Assembly (NCBI RefSeq): GCF_932276165.1
Contig: NC_063998.1
Location: 4,910,501-4,974,500 of the forward strand
Source of the DNA: Plutella xylostella
Lineage: Eukaryota; Arthropoda; Insecta; Lepidoptera; Plutellidae
Length of the DNA stretch: 64,000 nt
Reading direction: 5' to 3'
This document shows positions 45,639 through 56,300 of the stretch, piece after piece; the stretch's first letter is position 1; every line of letters begins with the position of its first letter. Under the pieces are notes generated by a model that saw nothing but the letters and a program-made list of their open reading frames with translations, ran no database searches and was not told the DNA's origin. The translations under genes and the position numbers were made by a program.

Positions 45639-47777
45639 TTACAGGCGAGCTTGGATCCAAGGCAGGAAGGAGGTGATGCGTGCGAAGGCGGCGGGGGAGT
45701 CGTTTTCGCAGCCCTGAGCTGAGCCGAATGAGGTGATGCCGATCTGAGGAGATATGACAAATGTTATACAGGTGATTGCATAAGAGGGGTAAATAAGCCG
45801 TAAGGGGTGACTCAGAGGGCCATTTGGAACCACTTTTGTTCTATTTTTATTTTATTGAATAAATATTTTAATTGCTTTTCCGTAGAAACTTTGTTAGTCT
45901 TGAAACTTTAAACGCGCATTTCCGAAAGTCGTAGAACAAAAATTGTTTAGGATGGTCCCCTGGTCTGAGTCAAACACCTTAAGGGACAAGCTAAAAATAA
46001 AAATAGTAACACAATCCTAAATGGGTCACACATCTCGTCAACATTGCGACTTTTAGAAATAACAAGAAGCAGCGATTGGCGTAATTCTGTCAGTTGTTTC
46101 CTTTTGCTGCTTGCTTGTAAGTGCCCCATCATCTACATTACATTAAATATTATTATGCTCACGACTGTAATCCCTGAAAGGGTAGTCAGACGTAACTAGT
46201 ATGCGAGTAACCCCGCTTTTCACTGTAAAATTTCACTCAAGTGACAGGTCGCAAGCCGTATCACTGTTTCAGGATTAACACATTAAATAAAAACATTCTC
46301 ACCAAGACACGCTTGTTGTCGATCTCGACGGCGAGGGGACCGCCGGAGTCTCCGTTGCAGGTGCTGGTGGCGTTAACCCCGCTGATGCAGATGGTGGAGG
46401 AGAACACGTTGATGGGGAAGCTGCGTCTGCAGACGTCGTTGGCGATCACCTCCAGCCACGCGTAGCTGAGGAACTGGGTGGGCTCAATACCGGCACCTGA
46501 GAATACGAACAAAATGCGCTTAATATCAACATCAGCAACAATGAATGACAAAAAACTACATAGAATATTTAAAAGTTTAGCTGCATAGGTCTTTGTAAAA
46601 CAATTTAAAACGTAGTACGCCAGTAATATTACTTCAATGGTTACGTTTTACATATTTAAAAACATCTCTTGATTGAAGTTATAGTGCGGTGGGATAATTA
46701 TTATATCATTATTGATTATCATTAGCTAAGCAGACACTCACCGTCCTTGGTCCTTCCGAAACCAGAGGCAACAGCCTTGTAGCCCACGAAGTTGTTGTCG
46801 GTCAAGCCTACGGGCAGAGCAATGGGCTGCACGTTGTCTGAAAACATAACGTCATCTATTTAATAAAATGATAAAAAGAACACGGCTGCTTAGATTTTTT
46901 GGTCTGATTCTGCAAATATATACTGTAATGGGTTTCCATTACTTTATTGCTTAATATTTAAGTGATTTATGCGCCACGTGAAAGCCAAATAAATCAAACG
47001 AGTCTCTCAAAACCTGCGTTATCAACTTACCGTCCAGGGTGACTGCGCTAATACGGGCGATGGCGACGTCATTGCGAACAAAGATGGGGTTCCAGTTCTC
47101 GTGGGTCTGCACGTCGGTGGTGTGCACGCGCTGGCCCCCGGTGAAGAGCAGGGTGGAGCCGAGCACCACCTCGAAGGCCTGGGCCTGGTTGCGGCCGTCG
47201 AACCAGCAGTGGGCCGCGGTCAGAACGCGAGTGGCGGACAGCAAGACTCCTCCGCATACGGAACGCGCCTGCCCGATGCTGATGACCAGACCAGCCTGGA
47301 AAATACGCGTGTGTTAGACACTTAGACAGCTGTCGGGTTATATTGTACGTGTTGCGTGAAGGCGTAGAACTCATCAGTCATCCTTGTTCTGCTTCGCAAT
47401 AATTGCAATACTTAGATGACTTCAGTGAAGCGGATTCGTGTTTAATTGTTTATGTCTGTTTTGCGAGATTAAAAAGCAAAAGGGCGGTCTTTCTCCTGGT
47501 CTGCATCTTATTACACTTCACATTCATGTTACAGTGTCGTTTAATCGAAGTCTAAGAGCATATTACTAAAACAAACACATACCTGGTACTTGAAGTCTCC
47601 GGGCTTGGCGGCGCTTCCTCCGACAATCCTGGTGGAGATGCTCTGCTCGGCCGCGAGGATGCTAGCGGCTTTGGCGAAACCAATCTTCTCGTGGTAGTTG
47701 AAGGCAGTCAGGTCCTCAGAGACCAGGCGGGCGGCCGCCACCGCAGCGAGCAACAAAATTCCAACCAAGACCTTCAT
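45639..47777 (-). CDS. Protease E: chymotrypsin-like S1A serine protease
   Basis: Predicted 284 aa secreted protease of a second subfamily. Exons: 47583-47777, 47031-47295, 46742-46837, 46303-46496, 45639-45743; GT-AG with the same phases as A-D. Leader MKVLVGILLLAAVAAA, propeptide ending STR/IVGG. Catalytic His in TAAHCW, Asp in VRNDVAI, Ser in GDSGGP. The pocket base is Ser189 (TSTCNGDS), as in vertebrate chymotrypsin, with Asn192 and Gly216 (SFGSAQGC). Exon 2 is two codons shorter than in A-D. TATAAAT replaces the A-D promoter type. GC content of the exons is higher than the surroundings. It is intact as read. Confidence 0.92.
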
Positions 47778-47824
47778 ATTTACCACGGTTTGTCCGTTTG
47801 AGATGAAACGAAACGTACTGCCTA

Positions 47825-47831
47825 ATTTATA
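47825..47831 (-). promoter_or_regulatory. Protease E TATA box
   Basis: TATAAAT within TGTATAAATTAG on the minus strand, about 50 bp upstream of the ATG. The same string precedes gene F, so E and F share a promoter type distinct from A-D. An AGATAA motif lies further upstream near 47890. Confidence 0.65.
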
Positions 47832-47859
47832 CAACCCATAATCACATTCTTAAAAAAAA

Positions 47860-48545
47860 CCTGACACGTAGAGATAAGATCAGCTCCTTTATCTTTCTAA
47901 TGAATGATGAATGGATCAAAATGTAATCCAAGTAGAAGTCAATTAGTTCATTGAAACTAATAAAGTGTTGGTAATTTTGTCACATTCATCTTCGTCACCA
48001 ATAAGCTCCTTAAGATAATCTTTTTATTATTGTGTTTTACGTTACTGATAGCTACGCTACGTTTACAAACATTTTGATGCAGAATATACCATACCGTGCT
48101 AAGTGCGTAGAATCGTGTTATTGCGATTGTGGTTTTAAACTTGATATACAGTGGACAGTTCTTAATTATTATTTTCAAAATATGTTTTGATTTGGAAATT
48201 TATAATTGTTTACTCAATAATACTGATGACAATAGTGAAGTAGCGTCTAGCAGTAACACAATAAAGCAAGCAAACAACAAACAAATCATAAACGTCTGCT
48301 GTTCTATAGGTTTCCTAAAATAAGTAATTTCCAATTTACGATATTTATAGTGCATATAGTTGTAGAGCAATCCATGAGTTTCATTCTGAACGGGTAGCAA
48401 TTTTAAGCAATTTCAACTAACTATGAAGTGTGGTGTGAAATCGATCGATAGTGAGGGTGCTATAGATGGAGCTATACTCTCGATTATTAAAGAAATAAAT
48501 ATTACCAAAATTTCTAACCAGAAGTAAACCACATCTCAAGTTGAC
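47860..48545. other. Spacer between E and F
   Basis: AT-rich, with no gene, repeat or structured element that I can recognise. Confidence 0.5.
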
Positions 48546-48547
48546 TA

Positions 48548-48720
48548 TTATAATAATAATAATAATAATATCCATTTATTTCAGGCATCAATGGCCCATA
48601 GTATAAAATACACAAATACAATTATAATTTACCTAGCACTAGGTACACCAATGCTGGCCTAGGAATGAAGCCGGTAATGTTTGTACGAGGAGGGTCGAGG
48701 AGAGAGCGTAGGTACGCATT
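48548..48720 (-). mobile_element. LINE 3' end with (TTA)n tail
   Basis: An (ATA)n run followed by CCATTTATTTCAGGCATCAA and GGCCCATA resembles the 3' end of the LINE fragment in the MULE (32656 onward), read on the minus strand. The insertion is too short to include coding sequence. Confidence 0.5.
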
Positions 48721-48803
48721 TAAAGAGATGCAGAGGACTGCGAAAGACTGAGTTTGAGATGATGTAAAGTAAGAAAAACGTTTTAATTCATGCATATATC
48801 ATA

Positions 48804-48809
48804 TTTATT
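48804..48809 (-). terminator. Poly(A) signal of protease F
   Basis: AATAAA on the minus strand about 36 nt after the stop codon. Confidence 0.75.
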
Positions 48810-48844
48810 ATATTCTCTTCAATGTGAATATTTGTTTCCTTTGT

Positions 48845-51497
48845 TTACAAACGCTCATTGATCCATGAGAGGTAGGAGGTGATGCGGACGAAGGCGGCGG
48901 GGCGGTTCAGCTCGCAGCCCTCCGAGGAGAAGAATGAAGCGATACCGATCTGTAATTAAATAAAATTACGATAAATATATATATAAGTAGGTACCGATAT
49001 TGTCTCTCTCTCTATAGTCTTACTGGACCCCAGGTAGCGAATTCTCAAGCGCTCGCCTTTCGCTTCGAGTGATAGTTTAGTATTTCTTGCAAAATGATTA
49101 CTATTACGTTATGTATGATGCTCCATTGACAGGTCACTTTTAAGGCAGATGATTTTGAATTTTACTGTCTCACACCACACCGCAAGTGATCTTTGTTCCG
49201 AATTCTGCTTTCCAGTTACTGAGAAACTGTGGGTCCCAGAACTCGGAACTGGCAATCTGGCCGACGGCGCCTACAATGTTAACAAAAGCTTACCAAAACG
49301 CGCTTGTCCTTCTGGCCAAAGTAGTCAATAGTGAGGGGTCCGCCGGAGTCTCCGCCGCAGGTGCTGGTGGCGCCGGCGCCGCTGATGCAGATGTTGCTGG
49401 GGGTCACGTATAGCGGGAAGGCGCGGCGGCAGCTCTCGTTGGAGGTCACGGAGACCTGCGCGTAGCTGAGGAACGCGTCGGTCGTGATGGACGCACCTGG
49501 AATGTGAACTTGTTGTAACTGAGATACGGAAAGAGCGCTGAGTCATTGGATTATGGTTCGGCACATTTAATGATACGGGCAGCTCTAATGCGCTACGTAC
49601 TAGCGCTAACTTATAATATGCCGAAGAAAGCGCACTATACTCAGAAATGTTCACAAACACCTGTAGATTTTGCACTTTATAACAAAAACTAATTTACGTA
49701 GCGCATCCTGTGTTAGACGGCTGAATGGCGTAGTGGTTAGTATATAACCCTGACTGCTATGCCGAAAGTCCCGGGTTCGATTCCCGGCTGGGGCAAATAT
49801 TTGTTTAGAGACAGATATTAAAATTTGTACTCGGGTCTTGGTTCTTGATATTTATATTTAGTATCTATCTATCTATGTATTTGTGTAGATATATCAGTTG
49901 TCCGACACCCATAACACAGGTTCCGCCTAGCTTGGGGTCGGATGACCGTGTGTGAGATGTAACCACATATTTACATACTTATTTATTTATTTATTTATTA
50001 TTTTATCTTGATTGTATCTCGTTGGATTAAACGTATCGATTGCATGTTAGTTAGAATAGAACCCTCATACCCCTTATGATTTAATTGTTCCGATACTTAC
50101 CATCCTTAGTCCTTCCAAAACCGGAGATGAGTGACGTAAATCCGGTGAATGAGGTATTGGGCAGCCCATTGGGAAGAATAATAGGCTTTACGTTCTCTGA
50201 AAAAACAGAAAGCAATATTATCATATCTAAACTTGTAAATATCATAATTAAGCATTTGAAAGAGATTAGCAAAAGTAAATAATCATTTAACATGTAGGTT
50301 ATGTACTACCTAGGTACTTAAAAATATCTAGGTAACTATTTTCATATATACAGCTATCTACTATCTATTTTCTTATCAACAAAATATTTAGTACTGATTA
50401 TTAGTCATTATACAGCGATAAACTATCCGGTTTTGATTTTACACTTCCGGGCAATGAAATAGATCCACTCACAAAATACCGACACCAAATGACCCCAATT
50501 TTTTAAACGATTTAATTTAAAATTGGAACAAAATATTATTGTTATAGTTGGTAATATCCTGATGCTCTGTTAAATGTACTTCAATGTTGTAGAAAGCGTC
50601 ATTAAGCTAGCCTTTTCTGTTTAGAAGTAATTTTGTGCCTTTCTCAGTTGATACTTTTCATTGCCCGTGACTGTAGTTTGATTACCGTAACCATTATCTG
50701 ATTCATAGTATTCATACAAAAATAGGTCCTTACCATCAAAGGTGACAGCGGGGATGCGGATGATAGCGATGTCGTTGCGGAACTGCCACGGGTTGAAGTC
50801 AGCGTGCGTCTCCACGTCGCTGGTCTTGATCCTCAAGCCTCCGTGGAAGAGCTGGACGGAGCCGAGCACCACCTCGAAGGAGTCGGCGGTGTTGCGACCG
50901 TCGAACCAGCAGTGGGCCGCGGTCAGCAGACGGGTGCTGGAGACCAGAGCCGCGCCGCACACGGAGAAGCGACCGCCGATGGAGATCACCAGACCAGCCT
51001 GGAATACACATTGAATTTCCACACTTGTAAATTACATACTGGAAAGAAAATGCTGTGCCTATTGTCGCTAGCCTAATATAATGGCAAGGTAAGAGCCTGT
51101 CCGAAGCCAAGCCGCTGGATGCGATCAGAAATAATAAGGTAGAGACGACACTCAATCAGAAGTACCTACCTAAATAGAAGATTTAAGCTGAGACAGGCAT
51201 TACTAATAATAAATTACTAAACTCAAGATTAGAATAACAGAGAGTAAGTACAGAAAACAAACACTGGGAGTTGAAAAATAAAGAAATAAATCAACGTTTA
51301 CTTACATGATAGGGGAACTCCCCAAGTGCGGCGGAGTCTCCTCCGACCACCCTGACCGCGGCGCTCTCCTCAGCGGCCTGGATGCGCGCCGCCCGGCCGA
51401 AGCCCACCCTCTCGTGGTAGTTGAACACCACCTGGTCGTCGATCTGACGAGCCGCCGCCACCGCGCAGAGCACCAGGATACCAACCAAGACCTTCAT
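48845..51497 (-). CDS. Protease F: chymotrypsin-like S1A serine protease, altered pocket
   Basis: Predicted 286 aa secreted protease, sister of E. Exons: 51306-51497, 50734-50998, 50101-50196, 49294-49496, 48845-48949; GT-AG, phases consistent. Leader MKVLVGILVLCAVAAA, propeptide ending AVR/VVGG, so the mature N-terminus would be Val rather than Ile. Triad: TAAHCW, FRNDIAI, GDSGGP. Ser189 (TSTCGGDS). The 214-216 segment is SFF instead of SFG, placing a bulky Phe at the position equivalent to Gly216 at the pocket entrance. Exon 4 is three codons longer near its end (DYFGQKDKRVL). Intron 3 contains a tRNA-derived SINE (49718-50004). The gene is intact as read. Confidence 0.92.
49718..50004 (+). 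mobile_element. tRNA-derived SINE in intron 3 of protease F
   Basis: The head resembles a tRNA, with A box TGGCGTAGTGGTTAG and B box GGTTCGATTCC (49774-49784) followed by CCGGCTGGGGCA. It continues into a 200 bp unrelated body and a (TTTA)n tail at about 49979. The acceptor stem is not closed, so it is a SINE and not a tRNA gene. It lies on the strand opposite the protease gene. Confidence 0.8.
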
Positions 51498-51544
51498 ATT
51501 GACAACCGAGAGCGCCTTTGTGGTCAGCACATCCTTGCTGTCTA

Positions 51545-51551
51545 ATTTATA
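51545..51551 (-). promoter_or_regulatory. Protease F TATA box
   Basis: TATAAAT in TGTATAAATTAG on the minus strand, about 50 bp upstream of the ATG, the same as at gene E. Confidence 0.65.
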
Positions 51552-51559
51552 CAAACCGT

Positions 51560-52119
51560 AATCTCAAATCAGTCTGAAAATCATTTTGATATTGATCTGT
51601 AGTCTGTAGCTATCGTTCCAATGAAAGATTAAATGTCTGTGTATACCTAAGCAATTAGTGGAGGTTTCCACCTTTAGGCCGTTTCATGCCTTTTATAGAT
51701 AGGTACTTAAATATGTAAATTTGTGAATTTCTTATCAATTTACAAATTCATCATGACTGGCAGTAATGTTTTGTTACTATTACTAATAATAAACCATTAT
51801 TCTGAAGTATACAGGGTGATTTCTAAGTTGGTGGGTATCCATTTAAATGGTAGGTAAATTGTAGATGAAGGAATTTGCAGTCGAGAAAACCCCATAATGA
51901 TCGATACCCTTTTTTGTATAGGAATGTAGGTTCGGTGAGTCAATCCACCGATTTAGTACTGTATATTTGCTATTAGTAACTGTGATCATGATAATATTGC
52001 GTACATTTTTAATACTGATTGCATTTACAGATAACTATGCAACAGATATGCAAAACGATATAAGTATAACACATTAAAACTGGTTTTAGATCAAGAAACA
52101 TATGAAATAAGTATACTAT
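51560..52119. other. Spacer between F and the gypsy element
   Basis: No gene is recognised; AT-rich. ACAGGGTGATTTCTAAGTTG at about 51811 looks like the end of some transposon, but no partner end was found. Confidence 0.45.
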
Positions 52120-52379
52120 TATAAGAAAATCCCAGGACACTGCTACCGTGAAACCAGTAAAACGCACAAGTATAGGTAAACCGTTATTATTCAAATACTT
52201 TGACCAGAACTCAGACGTCTGTTCTCGTTGCGTGCTCCAAACAAAGTGACCTGCCAGCCAATCGTTCAGCCTTTATATAGCAAACTCTTCGCCGTGCGAT
52301 ATTGCTGTTAGCTTTATTTTGTGAACAAATACAGATGCTTAAATGAAAAACAAAGTGTGAAATAGCCTAAAACCTAACA
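52120..52379 (-). repeat. 3' LTR of the gypsy element
   Basis: On the minus strand it starts TGTTAGG and ends CTTATA, with a TATA box (GCTATATAAAGG) near 52270-52280. A copy of the LTR start, CGAATGTTAGG, also occurs about 60 bp upstream inside the element. Confidence 0.92.
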
Positions 52380-52397
52380 TTCGACCATCCTGACGAC

Positions 52398-52416
52398 ATG
52401 CTTGTCCCCAAGCATG
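52398..52416 (-). other. Hairpin next to the 3' LTR
   Basis: CATGCTTG and CAAGCATG form an 8 bp perfect stem with a 3-4 nt loop, 20 nt inside the 3' LTR. No function can be assigned. Confidence 0.7.
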
Positions 52417-52726
52417 CTGACAGGCCTTGTCAACCTAACATTCGGTCACTCAATTAGTTGGATGCACGCAACAAGACTAACAAAATTGTATGTAAAAAAA
52501 AAAACACAAACTTATGGTAACTTCCAATCTCAATAAAATAATAGAAGAGAGTAAAACAATAAAAATAAATTGTTTCTTTAAATTACTAACAAAATATAGA
52601 AAAACCTCTATTAAACCTCTTTAACTCCTCTACATTATAAAAACTTCACTCTTACAAGATTATAACACCATTAATACATTAAATACAATATAGGTATATC
52701 ACAATTCAATCATTTGCTCCGCTGAT

Positions 52727-53090
52727 GCCTGCGAACCCTCCTTCTCACAGGCAACAACGAAACAATCTTGTGAACCCTCCTTCTCACAAGATTAAAATTA
52801 TCATATAATAAATCAATCGATTCACCACAGTCAGTGAGCCTGTTTTGCTGATACCTATGAACCTTCCTTCTCACAGGTAACAGTCAAAACATATCCCGTG
52901 AACCCTCCTTCTCACAGGATTACTACACAATACTCATCATGAATCAACCGAACTACCAAAAATCGTCCTGCTGTCACCCATGAACCCTCCTTCTCACGGG
53001 TAACAACAAAACAATCTTGTGAACCCTCCTTCTCACAAGATTTCACACATATCAACGACTGCAGGCAGTGAACCCTCCTTCTCACTTGCC
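52727..53090 (-). other. Array of seven covarying RNA hairpins
   Basis: Seven units at 52727-52752, 52764-52793, 52852-52879, 52893-52920, 52976-53001, 53013-53042 and 53064-53090. In the element's sense each is a stem, a 10 nt loop GAAGGAGGGT (one unit GAAGGAAGGT), and the complementary stem. Stems differ between units but stay paired. Single plus-strand C-A mismatches in units 1, 3, 4 and 5 all become G-U pairs in the sense RNA; unit 7 has a one-base bulge. Units occur in pairs with a 124-125 bp period. The array is untranslated 3' sequence between pol and the 3' LTR. It may be a packaging, export or priming signal; this is inference. Confidence 0.85.
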
Positions 53091-53314
53091 TACAATAATC
53101 AATATTTAGCCAAGAATCAAAATCACAAATTATCGTTTAAGTTATTGTAAGTAGGTAATCTGAGTGAAGTATATATAGATTAGTCTAATAAAAACATCAG
53201 TACATTAGTATAAAGAATAAGTAAATCATCTGTTACATACTACATTTACAATCAATCTTATTTCTCCTATCTTATCGTGGTTATTTCTACTAGGTTACTA
53301 CATATAAAAATCAT

Positions 53315-56300
53315 TTACTTATCACTTAAGTTATCATCCTGATCACTTTCCTCGCCACTCTCATTGACATTCAAAGCAGCCACATGTACCCAGGGCATCA
53401 TTCGATCGGAGGCTACTGTAGTCTTGCGCTTGTTTTTGGTGCTGTTTAAGCCGGGTATAGCAGCAACCCTATACCGGTCGTTACCTAACGCTGACACTAC
53501 CCTAAACGGCCCTATGTATGATGGAATGAGCTTTTTGCTCTTTCCATCATTACTGAACGAAGTTCTAGTAATCTTCACGAGCTCTCCTTCGCTGTAAATG
53601 CGAGCAGGGCACCGGTTTTTGTCATACCTTTGTTTTTGTTTGTGTTGGTCATCGTCAATTTTATCCTTAACGTTTTCACGAATAGTCGTTAAATTTTCGT
53701 CTTCCTGAGCCTCACGAACAACTTCATTAAGTATCGGTCTTATTTCTGAATTCATTTGTGGCCCAAACATGACTTCAGCCGGCGTCCTCCCCGTAGCTTT
53801 GTGGCAAGTATTATTAATACCCCATTGCACCCTGCCTACTTTATCATCCCAGTCTTTTTCATCAAAATTTAGGTTTTGCGCCGTTAAAGAGCTTAAAATT
53901 GTACGGTTATATCTCTCCACCTGTCCGTTAGCCCGTGGACAGGCGACCGCGTTTAGGACATGTCGTATACCCTTCTCCGAGCAAAAGTGCTTGAAGGTGT
54001 ACGAAGTGAAACTTGTACCGCGGTCACTGATAATTCTATCAGGATTCCGGAAAGTATAAAATATGTCATCCAGTACTCTTATTGTCGTTTGGCTTTTTGT
54101 ATTTCGGACTGGCTTAATGAAGGTGAACTTTGTAAACGAGTCTACTATGACCAACAAATAACAGTTTCCTCTCTTTGAGCGTACGAAGGGTCCAAGGTGG
54201 TCGATATGTAAGGTATTGAATGGTACTTTCACTTTGTTAATTGAGTGCAAAAGACCTTCGTTAGTACTACATTTCTTAGAGTAAGCGCACTCAAGACAAG
54301 CTTGAACGTACTTTTTGACGAACTTGGACATTTTTGCAAACCAGTATGTCTTTTTTATGCGTTCTAGGGTTTTCTCCACGCTAAAATGTCCAATTTCGTC
54401 ATGATTCATGCGACAAATCTGCCACCTTGCACCCTTTGGTACAACCCAGCGTATATTATTTTTGTCACCATTCAAGTATCTGTATAATTTATCATCTTTA
54501 ATAAGATAATTGTCTCTTATATACTTGAGACCTTCTGCATCCATATCATGGCTTAGAATGTCACGGATTCGGCTCAGTTCCGAATCTCCCAATTGTAATG
54601 TTTGTAGCCAGTCATCGCCACTAATGGTCATTACGCTGGGGTACGTGTCGCTAACCGCATCAGTGGTGGAATCGTCAACAGCAGGATTTCGTGACAGAGC
54701 GTCCACATGGGACATTTTGGCACCGGCCCGATATTCTATCGTGCACTGATATTCCTGGAGGAGTAACCACCATCGTGCAATCCGTGGTATCAGGTCACGT
54801 TTGGAAAACGTTGAGCGCAGCGCGCTACAGTCCGTTACAACTTTGAAACTCTTGCCGAGGAGATACACTCTGAATTTCTTCAGAGAACTCACCACGGCGA
54901 GAGTCTCAAGTTCATACGCGTGGAAGTTCTTTTCTTCAGGCGATGTTTGTCGGCTGTAATAGGCGACGGGTCGAAATGTATCGTCACCATTACGTCGTTG
55001 CATCAGTATACCACCAACGCCAACTTTGCTGGCGTCGGTGTGCAACTCAGTCTCGGCTTCGGGATCATATATTGCCAATATTGGCCGACCAACTAGCTGG
55101 TCCTTCAGTGTCATGAACGATGTCTCTTGCTCATCCGTCCATGACCAATCAACATCTTTCTTTAAAAGTTTGTTTAGTGGAAAAGACAACGCAGCAAAAT
55201 TTCTAATAAATTTTCTAAAATATCCGACCAATCCTAAAAATTTACGCACTGAATGTGGGTTAGTAGGGCGAGGGAAATTCACAACGGACTCAATCTTTTT
55301 GTCTCCAGGGCGAACACCAGCGACACTAATTTCATAGCCTAAATAATTTATTTGGCTTTGGAGAAAATCGCACTTGGCTAGATTTAGAGTGAGATTTGCC
55401 CGCTCTATTAATTTCAAGACATTCTCCAATCTTTCCAGGCACTCCTCAACGCTTTTCCCGTATATGAGGACATCGTCTATGTAAGCAGTCGCCTCGGTGA
55501 ACCTGGAGGATCCGAGCACTTTGTTCATTAACCGCTGGAACACGGCCGGTGCGTTTGCCAATCCGAACAGCATACGGTTGAACTCATATTGACCGTCCGG
55601 AGTGACGAACGATGTAAGAGGCTTTGACTCTTCAGCAATAGGGACTTGGTAATATCCCGATGCCAGATCAAGAGTTATAAAGTAGGCTTGTCCTGAGAGT
55701 CGTGCAAGCTCATCCTCGATCACTGGCATAGGGTAACGTTCTTTAACGGTTACAGAATTCAAAAGCCGGTAGTCTACACAAAGTCTCTGTTTTCCGTCCT
55801 TTTTACGTACCAAAATTATAGGACTGGCGTACTCTGAGACTGACTCTCGGACAATCCCCGCGTCAAGCATGTCAGCCACCATTGTCCTAACTTGATCTCG
55901 CTCCTGGTGCGATAGCCTATATGGGCGGTAGACAACGGGGCGCTTGCTATTTAACTCTATATTCATTTCGGTTAGACTTGTACAGCCCAAATCTTTCAGG
56001 GACTCTGCAAAACAATGCTTGTATTTCGTCAACAACTCAAGAAGCCGTTGCTTTTGGTTACCATCAACCCCGTCACCTACATGTACCTTACTGGAGTCTA
56101 TGGTAGACCCTTCATGCCCCGTCAAATCTGTAGGATCCGAGCAAATTCGTTTAACAACTTGAATTCTCGTTCCTCTACTCAATACATCGCCTTCGCCAAT
56201 GACACAGGACTCAGTTAAGGGAGTGAGATGAACATACAACTGCCCTAGCTTAACCTGGTATACTCCACCAGTAAGGGCGAACTCATGATTGGGTTTTCCC

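Noticed and set aside
49718..49795. Possible tRNA gene in protease F intron
   Set aside because: B box is good but there is no proper cloverleaf; followed by a SINE body and (TTTA)n tail.
52727..53090. CRISPR-like array of regularly spaced repeats
   Set aside because: Repeats are hairpins inside a eukaryotic LTR retrotransposon, spacing alternates, and no cas genes exist; CRISPR does not apply.
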